Assembly (NCBI GenBank): GCA_001600875.1
Contig: BCLD01000017.1
Location: forward strand, 740,821-804,820
Source: Solicoccozyma terricola
Taxonomy: Eukaryota; Basidiomycota; Tremellomycetes; Filobasidiales; Piskurozymaceae
Length of the DNA: 64,000 bases
Reading direction: 5' to 3'
This document shows positions 36,601-48,735 of the stretch, piece by piece. A model generated the notes under the pieces. It was given only the letters and a program-made list of their open reading frames with translations. It did no database searches and had not been told where the DNA came from. Position 1 is the first letter of the stretch, and every line of letters starts with the position of its first letter. The translations under genes were made by a program, and so were the position numbers.

Positions 36601-39600
36601 GGTCCGCTTCGATTCCAGACTACCGCGACCGCATGGATCCATCAGTGCGTTTCGTTCTCGTGCGTGCTTTCCGCCGAATCACTAAAACGACGTCTTCTCC
36701 GCAGCCTTTGTGACCGTCGGTATCTTCCTCAAGCGCCTACAATCCGCTTTGAGTGCCACTGGGCCAAGCTGGTTTGACCAGGTGTCGCATATCATGGTCG
36801 ATGAGGGTGGGTCTGTCTGCGTGCTGCTTGGGCACTTGTCGCTGATTCTCTCGCTGCTCTTTTAGTCCACGAGAGAGATATGGACACGGACTTGCTTCTC
36901 ACTGTTCTCAAGACGTTGCTGGTCCAGCGTAGGGAGAGCGGAGGATCACCGCTCCGCCTTGTTCTCATGTCGGCTACTGTCAATGCGCAATTGTTCAGCG
37001 ACTACTTTGATCAAGCACCGGTACTCAACATTCCGGGACGTCTCTACCCAGTGTCAAAGCAGTATCTCGATGAGATCATACCATCGCTCCAGTCGTCCCA
37101 GAGAAGGCCTTTGCCGTTCAATGAGGGTGGATGGGTGTTCCAGGTTAGTGCACAGTTGTCACGGGGGGCGTGCGGTGACGGCTTACGACCACACAATCCC
37201 TTAGGAAAAGCTGGTCACGGCTTATCTCGATCAAGAACTGGGCAACTTTCCAGTCGCCAAGGTATCCGCGGAAGTCCCTCATGCGCTGACGGCGTTGGTG
37301 GTCGCACATGTGATGTCGACGACCGAGGATGGTGATTTACTCGTGTTGTGAGTGCGAGTTGGGGGCTGGGAATGAGGAGGAGCTGACCTGTCTGTCGGAT
37401 TTACTAGTATTCCAGGATTGGTTAGTAATGGCGCAGCACCAGACAAGTCTCGCATACTGACCTATTTTTACACAGGAGGAGATGAAGAAGGTTTCAGGTT
37501 TCTTGCTCAACGAGAACGGGCGTTCTCCGCTGTTCGGCATCCGATTTGGTGATCGGTCGCGATACGAAATCCACATGGTCCACTCCTCCATCCCTGCGGC
37601 AGACCAAAAGTTGGTATTTGAACCAGCACCTGCTGGCGTACGTCGAGTGATCCTCGGAACCAACATCTGTGAGGCCAGTATCACGCTGCCAAGGGTCACA
37701 GTGGTTATCGACACGGGTTCCGTGAAGCGGAAGGTAGGTGGTAGGGAAATTTGCGGTGTTCGAGTATTACGCTGATCCCTCCAATCGCAGGAATTCGACC
37801 CTGCTCGACTCATGTCCTCGCTGGTGACATCGCACTGCGGTACATCCAATCTCGATCAGAGGGCGGGTCGAGCTGGTCGTGTTCGACCAGGTGACTACTT
37901 TGGTCTGTTCTCTCGCAAGAGGCTTGCCACGTTGCAGACGTATACCGTGGTGGAAATGCAGCGTCTCGATCTCAGCGAGGTGGTAATGCACGTCAAGGGT
38001 GAGTAATGGTGGCACGAACGCTGATGTGGTCGATGTGGTCGACTGACGTCTTCTTGCCAGCCCTCAACCTCGGCGACGTGGAGCAAGTTCTTCAGGCATG
38101 CATAGAGCCTCCAGCGAGGGAACGAGTCCATGCAGCGATGACGACGTTGTCACAGATGGGTGCTCTCGAGGAGGGCACACAGAACCTCACGCCGCTGGGT
38201 CGAGTTCTGCTGAGCTTGCCGATCGATGCGAGGCTCGCCAAGATGTGTGTCTTTGGCGTGTTGTTCAAATGTCTTTCTCCGTGAGTGGATCTGGTTGAAC
38301 TCTGCTGGTTATCGTCGCGTCGCCTCGCTGACGCCGCGTTTCTCCAGGGCCATCACCCTCGCCAGCATTCTCGCAGAACGAGACGCCTTCCTCTCACCGA
38401 TCTCCGCCAAGGCCGAAGCGGACGCGATCAAAGATCAATGGAGTTCACGTTCGGCAGGCTATCGCTCCGACTCCTTTGCCATCCTCAATGCGTTCGAGGT
38501 CTGGTTACCTTTGCAAGAGCGAGGCATGTACCGCGAGGCCAACGCGTTTTGCCAGGAAAACTTCCTCAGCAAGCAGACCATGTTGTCCATCATGGCGTCG
38601 AGGTCACAGCTGTACGAGGCGTTGCGTCACGCAAACATTCTCGGGGCGTTTGTTGACTCTGGATCGATGCCGTGGGCGCCTCGACGTAGGGCCGATGTTG
38701 TGAATGTGCCGGCTGCTCTCGACGAGAATGCCCAGTCGCTCCCCGTCCGTGCCGCTCTGATTGCCATTGGATCCGCGCCAAACTTTGCCATCAGAACGAA
38801 TCCAAAGTTGTGTAGAACCGCGCAGCACAAGGTGAGTTCGTTGTGATGTACAAGCAGGGAAAGAGTATTGACTTGTGGTCCCTATAGGGCTGTACCATCC
38901 ATCCATCGAGTGTAAACTCTCGTCGCCGAGAGGAATCGGCACCTCAAGATGAACGCGGTGGCTACCGACCCGAAAAGCGCATCTACGCCTACCAGGAAGC
39001 GGTATTTATGCCACAGCCTGGAGGCAAGCCGGATTCTGGACAGGTCATGCTGCGGAACGTCACTCGGCTGGATGGGTTGAATTATTTGCTGTTTGCTGCG
39101 TATCACCTTCAGCCGGTCTCGAGTGGATTGCGTGAGTCCGGCGGTTGAAGTCACCACGAAAAAGATCGTACCTACCTCTCTTTCCACAGTTTGCGACGAC
39201 TGGCTTCCCATCGCTGGCCGACTCGACCAACTCGACGATATCCAACGCATGCGTATCCTCTTTGACGACTGTATGCTGCGCGTGTTCGAAGGTCTATACC
39301 ATCTCGGACAGCCGCAACGACGTATGCGAATCCAGCTCCCATCGCGAGGTCAGACGATCCGAGGTCAAAACAGCCGTGCTGCATCTCCCGACGGCTCGTG
39401 GGATGGACAGGAACATGAATCTGATGACGACGATGATGACGACGAGAGTCCGTACGAGGCGGAGGCGCGACGTAAAAAAGCAGCCGATGCAGCCGCTGCA
39501 TTCAGGGCGTGGCCTGGCAGACTCACCCCCAAGGAGATCGAGGAGACCAACGGATTGATTGCCGAGGTGGTCCGCGTGCTGGACATGTACGCTGGAGAGC

Positions 39601-39653
39601 GAGACCCAGCAATGTCGCGCGCGGCGACCAGGCCAAGCACGCCGGTGTGGTAG
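33620..39653 (+). CDS. RS-domain DEVH-box RNA helicase (1688 aa, 17 exons)
   Basis: Exons: 33620-35190, 35261-35381, 35441-35695, 35757-35834, 35895-36309, 36369-36463, 36527-36644, 36705-36806, 36866-37143, 37205-37347, 37408-37420 (13 nt), 37476-37733, 37791-37998, 38061-38280, 38348-38831, 38888-39131, 39190-39653. The N-terminal 450 residues are disordered, with an RS/SR block (about 95-170) and PTGPR repeats, then RGGFRGPSRGG. A dsRBD-like unit follows (GIIGIGDDKVRKEAEKLAAL, about 525-570). The helicase core shows motif I AATGSGKST, motif II DEVH, motif III LMSAT, a NICEASITLP-type segment and motif VI DQRAGRAGR. Winged-helix and C-terminal extensions end in an Asp-rich loop. It is of the DEAH/RHA class (DHX9/29/57-like) that unwinds RNA. 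An RS domain on this class is unusual and suggests nuclear, splicing-linked work. Confidence 0.93.
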
Positions 39654-39728
39654 GAGATCGGGGTGATGCTATAATCTGTCATGATTCGTATAGAGAGGGT
39701 GTACATAAGAATGCTGTTCGCATATTCT

Positions 39729-42700
39729 CTAAGCATCCATCTCCGACGCCACTCTAATGTCCTCCCGCCATCGCCGCTGAATCTCTATGGCCTCGCGGAA
39801 GATTCTATACTTGGCATCAAGCAGCTTCTGTTCGGCCGGGGAAGCGCTGGGTGAGACTAGTGAGCCGTCCTGGGTCATGTCGACCTGGGAGAGGGGGGAG
39901 GGGGGGGGGGGGGGGGGAAGCAAGGTTAAACGCGTGTCGTACGACGAGATCCTAATTTACTCACCATAATCTCCCAAAGCCTCTCCTTCATACCATACGA
40001 AACCTCCTCTGCGTCTTCTTGAAGCTCAATTGGCTTCCCTTGCCTGCTCTCGCTAACCTCGGCAGCAAATCTTCCCAACATGGCGGCACCAACAACGACT
40101 GCAGCGGATGGTTGAGGTGGGATGATGACCTTGACGCCACACACAGAAGCGAGGAGGGCCATGAGAGAACTGTTCTTGGCCTGAGAACCTGTGGGATCGG
40201 AAGCGTCAGAGAGGGTGTGCGGGCGGCCGGCCGTTCGTCACCACGTACCACTCATGTAAATCGAGTCGATTATGTGACCCTTGCTGTTCATCTCGTCGAG
40301 AATGTGGCGGGTTTGCAAGGCGATGGCCTGGGAACGGGGGTGGGTTCAGCGATGACTTGGCGATGATCGTACAACGTCGACTATACCTCCATCGTCATGT
40401 TCAACTTCATAGCGAGGTCTCCCAGACTGTCGTCGAGAGTCAATCCCATGATCATTCCGCGCATGCGAGAGTCAGCCAGGGGAGATCGGTTGCCTTGGGG
40501 GGGAGTGGGGTTAGTGGGGGCGCTCGCAAAACAAGTTATGCAGCTCACCATGCTGTGAATCGAAGACAGACGGGTTCAGGAATATTCAGTGGTACATGTT
40601 CACACGAGGACGCTTGAAACGTACCAAATCGGGGTAGAAGTGTAGATCCTTGGTCAAGTGAGCTAGAAATGCGACCAAGTCAGGTTATTGCATGGGTCAC
40701 GGCGGAACGATGACCTACTGAAAGATTGACACCCTCGTTCATCCCTCAACTCGATCAACTTGTCCTCGATCACAGCAAAGACATTGCCGTCCTTTGATTT
40801 AGCTGCTTCGAGCAGTTGTGGGTAGGCGGGATGGGTGGTCATCATGAAATCGATGAGCTGCGGGTGGCGGCGTGACCGGTGTCAGGCGGCGTGAGAGGGG
40901 GAAAATCCTGCGCAGAACCCCTCACTTGACCTGTCGACGATTGACCTCCTTCATTCATCCACCATCCTGGGAAGACAGCGTGGTGATATGGACCCCACTG
41001 AGGGAGATGAGAGATGGTGAGCGACCGTGCCGAACGAGCGGGGAAACATAACAGGACGAGGCAGCACTCACGACGCTGAGGATGACAGTAGGAATCTGGG
41101 GTTAGCATTCGGCACCATCAACAGTAACCCGTCAACCTCACCCGTTCACTAGGATTCCTTCTTTGCTCTGAAAGGGGAGAAGGGTACGCGGGTGAACAGA
41201 CCGAAATGCCGCACGCTCTGCGTTCCCTTCTCACCTGAACAATATGACAAGTACTCGTCCCGGCGACAGCGGCCAACCTCTTTGCCGAATCAGCAAGGAC
41301 CGGTGTCGGTGTCGTTGTCTTGCCATCTGTTGAGCGAGCTGCAACGGTGCCGATCCATCCGGCGTATCTGGCGTGTGGCGAGGTACATTGAAATCAGGTT
41401 CAGGAGTGCAGGGAGTGCAGGGATATGTGCGGAACTCACGCATCGATGACAGCACTTCCAACGGGTGTACCTTCCAACAACCCGAAATCCTCGGCTGCTT
41501 GCCTGGTCAACCCTCGACCTACCGGTTGACCAGCAGTAAGTATCAACCCGTTCTTCCCCGGCACACCTCCCACTTGATCGTAACCCCTTTCCACAAGCGA
41601 TTTCAGTCCAATCTTGGTGAGGAAACTCTCACTCCATCCGGAAGAAACCTCTTCCCGATCATCGTCGCACGCGTGTTTCATCTTTGTGCCGGGTGGGACA
41701 TATGAGAATTTGCAAGCGAGAGAGCAGGTTGAACGTGCGGGTGAGGAGGTGGCTTTGTAGGTGACTGTGGGGGGGGGGGGGGATGAAGGGGTAGGTTACG
41801 AACGGATGGTAACGCCGGGTGAGGGAATCACTCACGGTAGTCTGGGAGACTGAGGGAGGACATCCGTCGAGACGGTGTGTCAGCAAGCTGCGTGACCCTC
41901 CGCGCCCAACCCAGACTCACTCGAAGAACTGACAACGCTCGAACAACTCGGCTTTCATGTGGTTCTTCAACCAGAGTGTTTTCGGGATTTCCATCTCGAG
42001 CTGGTCGCCACGGTGTTAGCCGGGGGGGGGGGGGGGAGGGTCATCGCTAGAGGACGGACGGATACTCACACTCATCGTCCCTCCAACGAATCCCAACACC
42101 CCTTCCCCCGTGGAATTGATCAATTCTGCCTCCTTCTCAGCTCGATGATCTGCCCAAAGTATGATATTTCTATCTGCCGGTGTACCCTGTGTACTACCGA
42201 GGTTGTCCCCCTTGGTTACACAGACAGGTGAGCCTGTCTCGTCGACGACGACAAGCGAGCAGGTCGCGTCGAATGATATTCCCTTGATATCGTGCGGTGT
42301 CAATTGAGCGGTTTGGAGACATCGTTTGGAACAGCGAGATAGACATGACCAGATGTTGGATGAGGATTGTTCAAAGATGTGGTGGTCTGATGGGTCGCGG
42401 CTGGTTGTTGTTGGTTCTGCGGGGTGGGGAGGAGAGGATGAGAGTAAGTTGGGTGTGTATAAATGATGGGAAGGGATCGCGGAAACGGCTGTATCGTGAC
42501 GCTCAGAGAGAGAGTAGATTGCTTGTGAAGCTCGTGGACTGCCAGGCATATATCGCGAGAAACTTGGAGTCTTCTCTACGCTCAGGGTGACATTGTTCGC
42601 TTTGCTAGCAGATAGATGGCCAAGAGTGTACCGCTCGGCTGCACTCGCGAGAGATTTTGTTCGTAGAGTATTGCTCGTTACACTCGCATAGACGAGTAGT

Positions 42701-43108
42701 GCGGCGTACTGCGTTAATAAGAGAGTGACTCTTCGTTCCGCCAAGACAGATGCAATAAATGCTCACTGCGTTCGCCAGACAATAGGGTCTTCGCTGAGCG
42801 AAGACAGAAGGAATGAATGCTCGCTTCGCTCGCAAAGAGATTAATGCTCACTGCGTTCGCAGGATAGTAGTCTTCGCTCCGCGAAGACGGAGACATGAAT
42901 GCTCACTCCGTTCGCAAGCCAAATAGTCTTCGCTCCGCGAAGACAGAAGGAATGAATGCTCGCTTTGCTCGCGAAGACATGAATGCTCGCTTCGCTCGCG
43001 AGGACATGACTGCTCGCTTCACTCGCTTCGCCTGTCCACCTACCCGTTGCCTCTGCCACCACATTCCCCGAATGGTCCAATAAAGCCGCTCTCGCCGAAC
43101 CAGTGCCG
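39729..43108 (-). CDS. FGGY-family carbohydrate (pentulose) kinase, 5' end in gap
   Basis: Exons seen: 43108-43044, 42416-42070, 42000-41921, 41849-41836 (14 nt), 41764-41440, 41367-41235, 41167-41150, 41095-41072, 40997-40926, 40857-40719, 40662-40625, 40552-40549 (4 nt), 40493-40387, 40327-40249, 40188-39965, 39884-39729, about 608 residues. Motifs: GTGSARAALLD (P-loop side), GISFDATCSLVV, IILWADHRAEKEAELIN, FFDLPDYLTYKATSS, VPPGTKMKH, GWWMNEGGQSSTGQ, HGNRSPLADSRMRG (FGGY signature), and IYMSGSQAKNSSLMALLASV. These proteins phosphorylate ribulose-type sugars with ATP. The start exon must lie in or near the gap 43218-43545. Four introns contain sense C tracts. Intron 42417-43043 (627 nt) holds a palindromic repeat array. 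Confidence 0.93.
42600..43035. repeat. intronic array of hairpin-forming repeats
   Basis: About seven copies of an AATGCTCRCTNCGNTCGC-like unit (near 42755, 42813, 42843, 42898, 42955, 42981, 43009) alternate with palindromic CTTCGCTCCGCGAAG units. All sit inside the 627-nt intron of the FGGY kinase, about eight times longer than the gene's other introns. Units are quasi-palindromic and would fold into GC hairpins. They resemble the short dispersed palindromes of some organelle genomes. No coding capacity. Confidence 0.85.
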
Positions 43109-43217
43109 CTGTGAGGGACGCCGGGGGGGGGGGGGGGGGGTGGGAACAACGCAGGCCAGAGTTGCTCAGTCAGCTGTTATGCGAACCGACGAAAGGGAAG
43201 AATAGGGAACCCTGCAC

Positions 43218-43545
43218 NNNNNNNNNNNNNNNNNNNNNNNNNNNNNNNNNNNNNNNNNNNNNNNNNNNNNNNNNNNNNNNNNNNNNNNNNNNNNNNNNNN
43301 NNNNNNNNNNNNNNNNNNNNNNNNNNNNNNNNNNNNNNNNNNNNNNNNNNNNNNNNNNNNNNNNNNNNNNNNNNNNNNNNNNNNNNNNNNNNNNNNNNNN
43401 NNNNNNNNNNNNNNNNNNNNNNNNNNNNNNNNNNNNNNNNNNNNNNNNNNNNNNNNNNNNNNNNNNNNNNNNNNNNNNNNNNNNNNNNNNNNNNNNNNNN
43501 NNNNNNNNNNNNNNNNNNNNNNNNNNNNNNNNNNNNNNNNNNNNN
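43218..43545. other. assembly gap (328 N)
   Basis: It removes the start of the FGGY kinase and most of its divergent promoter with the YABBY-like gene. A G18 run lies 77 bp to the left. Confidence 0.98.
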
Positions 43546-43584
43546 CACAAAACCACTCACAACTCTCCATACACATCCTACGAA

Positions 43585-44393
43585 ATGGCTGCTGGTGAGT
43601 CTCGTCGTCCAGTTCCGTCCCGTTGCGTCCGTACACGTACAAACCACCCCCGTCCTCCGTCCTCCCCGTCTCATCCCCTCGGGACAACGGATGGGTCGCG
43701 CGTGGACGGTTGCTATGTCTACTATGCACGGCGTCGGGAGGGTATGATACCGTTGACAGGTATATCATACGGCAACCGTCATGGTCGCCGTCATGGTCAT
43801 CGTAATCAACGGGACATCGCGTTGTGATGACGGATGACGGATCCCAGTGCGGGCGGACGGACATCTCAGTTTCTCTCGCGTCGAGTTTCGATGATGATAA
43901 TGAATGTTCAAGGGTTGCTGACGTCTTTCTATTGTTTCCCCTCCTCCACCTCGATCCCTTCGTCGCCTCTTCTGCTCGGCCGATCACCATCATATCGTCC
44001 CCTTTCCCCACCAACCCCCGACCCCGCGTCATTTGTTTGTTTTGATTCTCGGTTTCCCTTTCCTTTGTCTTGTTTTTTCCCCCCTTTCGTCGATATCTCT
44101 TCCCTCGCCCTCTTTCCCAATCTCCTTTCACATCTCACTACGAACCCCGTCCGGATCTTTCGAATCCATCTCATCGAAATTTTTACCCGTCATCATCATC
44201 ACCCACCCATCTCGCATATTCAATACATCCCTTTTCACTTCCGCGCCTTTCCCCCCCTTCTTTTTTTTTCCCTCTCCATTCTTACAGCTAAGAAAGGTTC
44301 AACCGGTACCGGCAAGAAGGCGTCTGCGTAGTGAGTACATGTTCCTATGTTGTTTTGGGTCGTGTTGGTCGGGGGGGGGGGGGGGGGGGGGGG

Positions 44394-44433
<40 letters not shown>

Positions 44434-45982
44434 CTTCCCCCCCCCCCTTCCCTTTTTCGTTCCTTTCTATTCTTTTCTATTCTTCCGTGTTTTCGAAGTC
44501 TTTTAGGGGTTCGGAATTTTTTTTTCTGTTCTTTTTGTTTTTTTTCTTATTCCTTCGAGGAATCCTGTCTTGTCGTCGTATCGAATTGGGACAAGTCTCC
44601 CCTCCGCTCCGTCTCGTCCCTTTCTCGTTCTTCGTTTCAGGAGCATTTAGGGTAAACTTTGCTGGGGGTGGATTTTTTTTCCTCTTTTTTTTCTTTTTTC
44701 TTTTTTTCTTTTTTCTTTCTTCCCCCCTTCCATCTTCGTCGCCGTGTCGCTTTACTGGTGGATTCGTGGAATTACCGATCTATTAGATTGGACGATCCCA
44801 TCGCCATCCACTTGCGTTGAGGAGAGAACGCGGTTTGCGATCCCCGGTGAAGACGCGGAGATGAGATTCCTCCCAAAAATTATCGTGTTGCTTTTTTTGG
44901 CACGAGTTTGATGATGATAGATGGTAACGGTATGTGATGATTAGACTCGAGGGATCACTTGACAAATGCCCAACGAAATCGATTGTCGCTTAGGGTCAGG
45001 GTTTCATCCTTGACGACGAGCGGGTCGAGAATGTTTGATCTCTCAGGTCTCGGCGAGTTTTCCTGCCACTTCCGGAAAAGGTTGACATGTTCATCAGAAC
45101 GTCGTCGTTCAATAACGATGATCACGCATGACATCTTCCGCCATTCGTTGACGTCTCGTCCTCCGTCATCATTGACTGCGAATTTGTCACCTCGATGTGG
45201 CTGCTGCATGGGCTAGAGCGGTGGTGGCTACGATGGTTGGGAAAAGTCGAAGGTGAAGGTGATCCTTGTCACGATCCTTGGTCGTGGATCAAGTTGCAGT
45301 CTGGTCCGCTTTGTCATTATCGAGAAAGAGCGGCAGACATCCACCCGCTCAAGCTGCCTTCATTGAGCGACGTCGCTCCGGATTTTAGCACAACCTGTTC
45401 CGTTGGATCGACAAGAGGAGAATCGGACGCTGATCTTTCGTCATCATCTGTTCCTACCTCCCTTCCCGTTTCCTCGCAAACCTCTCTTCACTCACATAGC
45501 AACAACTACATGAAAGTCCAGCTCGCCAAGTTGAAGACCGAGAAGCCAGACACTCCTCACCAGGTGAGTTTTTCCCGCGACATGACTTGTTTTGGCTTTG
45601 TGGCATGTGTATGCGAGGGACGATATGCGTGATGCAAGGTCGGCGTAAAGCCATCGGCGGGCGAATTGTCGGTTCGCAGATGCAGACTACATGCATAAAC
45701 GACCCCTCCGACTCGATTTCCCTCTCGCAGTAGACTGATACCCCCTTCTCCCGATTTCTCTCCCACAGGAGCGATTCAAGCTCGTCGCCAAGCAGTGGGC
45801 TACCGCGTGAGTTGCTGACCGACTTGCGTACATTCCCAACTACCCCGATGCTGACCTCCCGCTCGATATGTCCCGCAGTCCTGAGAACCCCGTGCGTAGA
45901 GGACGTGCCTCACGCTTTACCCCGCATCTCTAACACCACTCCGCCGTTTCCCCCCCCCACCCCACAGAAGAACAAGAAGTAA
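43585..45982 (+). CDS. YABBY/HMG-box-like small nuclear protein (60 aa)
   Basis: Exons 43585-43594, 44288-44330, 45500-45563, 45769-45806, 45879-45891 (13 nt), 45968-45982; 61 codons. The product starts MAAAKKGSTGTGKKASAYNN. It continues MKVQLAKLKTEKPDTPHQE, RFKLVAKQWATAPENP and KNKK, which matches the short YABBY/HMG-like fungal family (SAYN..., helical core, ERFKLAA..W, SPENPKNKK). Such proteins are basic and probably bind DNA. The 183 coding nt are spread over 2.4 kb: introns 1 and 2 are 693 and 1169 nt, far longer than others in the window. Intron 2 contains G25 followed by T38 (44371-44433) and a C run. Confidence 0.85.
44371..44447 (+). repeat. G25-T38 tract with following C run
   Basis: G at 44371-44395 is followed immediately by about 38 T and, after TC, a C run. 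It lies in intron 2 of the YABBY-like gene. Surrounding sequence to 44730 is T-rich. Confidence 0.9.
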
Positions 45983-46373
45983 TTGTGTCACTCGTGCTAC
46001 GACCGTCGAAGCGACCCCCTTTTTCCCTTTCAACGCCCCGACGCTCGTTTCGATGGACTAAAGTTCGGCCTGCCCTTCGTGTTTTCGCTATGTGTCAAGA
46101 TCTCATCCTCTGATTTTTCCCATTGTTTACCCCCCCTACTTTGATACGTGAAATTTGTACACTAAAACGTAGCTTTGATGAGATGGAGGTGTTGATCAAA
46201 TGCTTTTCCACGTTGGGCCAGTGAATGTAGCCGTGATCGCACTTCCATGTGGTTGGCGGCCCAACGATTAATCACAACACAGCTGCTATACAAACGAATC
46301 ACGTAAATATCTGAAATGAATTCTATGCAACGGAACCGTCCCCCCGTAGCCCCCAATCGACCCTTACCCCAGC

Positions 46374-48735
46374 TCACTTCCCTGCTGGCAACACGTAGAC
46401 ACTGGCCTCATTCCCCTCATCCTTCTCCTTGCTCTCGGCGGTGTCGGGCGTGGCATCGACAGGAGCTCCATACCCGACGCCACCAGCTTCCTGACCAGGG
46501 TGCTCGGCCCACCATGGATCGTCTGGCGCAATGTACTCTCTCGGCTCACGCCAGCTACCCTTACGGGCATTGGCTTGGGGGAAGAACTTTGTGAGGGACC
46601 AGTAGACCAACGCAGATGCCGAGGTGGTCGTGAGCAGCGAGAACCAGTAGGCTTTCCGCATGGCTTCGGTGCCCTCGATGACGCCGAGATTCTGAAGGAA
46701 GCCGGCAAAGTTCTGTGGGGCCCGGGGGGATGAGTGACAGCGTCGGACACGATGTAACCCCCGACTCACCGGAGCGATACCACAGAAATACGCAGCAAAG
46801 GCACGCAGGTTGACGCCGTAGAAATTGTACCAGTAAGGTCCGTCGGGACGCGAGTCGTACATCCGCTCGATGTCGAGTTCTCCTCGGCAAACAATGTAGT
46901 AGTCGGTCAATAGGATGCCGATGATGCTGTGAAGGGGTTGGGTTCAGCCATGTGGTGTAGGAACGCCTACCGCTTACTCACGAAAAGAGGAAGATTTGAT
47001 ACGACGCCAACACTGCGATGAATATTATTGCACTTCCCAGCAAGTACCAGGGGCAGATGGCGATGGAGACGGCTAGAAGGATTATATGTTCAGTGTTTTC
47101 GTTTCCACAAGAAAGCGCGGGCACTCACCGACGCAAACATAGAATCCTCGCTGAATGGTAAGAAACCTAGGCAATAGAGCAGCGACATCATTGCCGCATG
47201 GGAGCAAGTTTTCAAAGATGGCAGAGAACAACGAGCTGTAGGAGAACCCAAGGCCGATGAAGAAGCATCCTGCGCGGATTGTCGAGGTGTAGTTGTCGCT
47301 GAGGATCATGTCAAGGTACGTGAGGGGGTTCCAAACGAGCTGTGAAGGAGAGGCACGCATGTTGGCAAACAGATAGAAACACTCCACTCCCAGTAACTCA
47401 CCTCTCCATACACGCGCTTCGAAGACGACGCTACGACCATACCAATCAGGGTGACGATAAAGTTGGAGACTGGGAATCCGATGATCTGGCCGAGGATAGG
47501 ACTGTTTGCTGTGGTTGAATATCTTTGAAAATCGGTGGCGTTGCTAGCAAAAGTCGAGCATCCAGCAGCGGCGAGCAGGAAAAAGCGAACGATCGTCCAG
47601 GACATCTCTGTGCCCTTGAGGGTAGATGGCTCGTGGAGGGCATCTCCCACGCCACCGGCCTTTGTGAGGGTGATTGCGAGCAACCCACTGGCCGAGATGA
47701 AGAATGCGAGCAACTTGACGTTGATGAAGATGCGCCATTTGGGGATTGACAGTTGGCAGGCGAGGAGTGTGAGGCCGCAGAAAAGGAAAAAGCAGATCAT
47801 TTCGGCGCTCGAGAGGGCGGAGCCGGGACCCATCTTGTTGGGAATGCGTTCGATGGAGGGGAAGATGGCGTGGAGCATGATGCTGGGGGTTGTGGGGGGG
47901 GGGGGCGTGGTCGGCAAGAGGGTGAAGAACCATCGACCAAAGCACCCACTAGATTGCTTGAGCGCCACTGACAGCGTTCACACCTTGCCAGACGCAACTC
48001 ATTACAGCACGATTGAGGACGGGCCACGCGGAGCCGATGATTCCGAACGAGGATCGACAGTAGGCTGTGGGTGATGGTGTTGGTCGAGACGTGCTGTATG
48101 TGTGCTCCAGGACTCACCTGGGAAACCGATATGATAGACTGCACCGGCTCTACCATTCAAGACCATGCTGTCGAGGACGTTTCGTGTTAGAACGCGGGCA
48201 TGTGGGGGTTGAGATGCGACTCACAAGATGGCGATCAGGAGGTAGCTGGTGGTATCGGTCGCTCATCAGGTCGGTCAATCTCCGGAGTGCAGGTGTCCGG
48301 CTCACCCCATGGTATTCGCTAGGATACCCTGCCACAACGTCAATCCCGCCGACAAGAATGCAGCACCGCCTAGGAAATTGGACGAGTTGGTGACGGCGGA
48401 GAACCAGCTGCAGCGAGGGAATGGAGTCGGTCGAGGGACGCATAGGTGGGAATGAAGGGGGGGTAGGCTTACAAAACTGTGAAACAAATGGGCGATCAGC
48501 GCGTGGTCATTCCAGATTGACAACCCCTCGTTCATTCTCACCATTCCAGGTCCAAAATCCCCACGTCCTGTTCGCTTTTGGGACTGGTCGCTGTAGGATG
48601 TCGAGGCGTCAGAGGTCCGTGTCATGTCACGACTACAACCACACCCACCAGATCCCCATTATCCAACATGGCCTGTCTGCCGCCCACGACGGCAGACTTG
48701 ACTTCCAGCTTGCTAATGATCTGCGAGAAAGTCAT
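46374..48735 (-). CDS. NCS1-family permease (uracil/allantoin/purine type, 568 aa)
   Basis: Exons: 48735-48649, 48590-48542, 48476-48473 (4 nt), 48407-48306, about 48246-48226, 48167-48118, 48064-47950, 47882-47402, 47339-47129, 47072-46982, 46926-46770, 46712-46374. The protein starts MTFSQIISKLEVKSAVV. It shows NCS1 features: NGDLRPVPKANRTW, WNVFWFSAVTNSSNF, LNGRAGAVYHIGFPAYCRSS, SCVWQGVNAVSGAQAIY, ATDFQRYST, WNPLTYLDMILSDNYT, CPWYLLGSAI, SYQIFLFSIIGILLTDYYIV, and YNFYGVNLRAFAAYFCG. About 12 TM helices are expected, at the plasma membrane. The exact nucleobase or allantoin substrate cannot be told. Intron 47883-47949 has a C12 tract just before its acceptor. It is divergent from a CmcJ-like oxygenase, 437 bp between starts. 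Confidence 0.93.

Noticed and set aside
41888..41921. A 23-nt intron in the FGGY kinase giving EVTQLADTPS
   Set aside because: A proper intron ending at 41850 with a 14-nt exon restores the family motif FFDLPDYLTYKAT without any anomaly.
44033..44786. Phe-rich frames in the T-rich tract of the YABBY intron
   Set aside because: They are translations of T homopolymers inside an intron.
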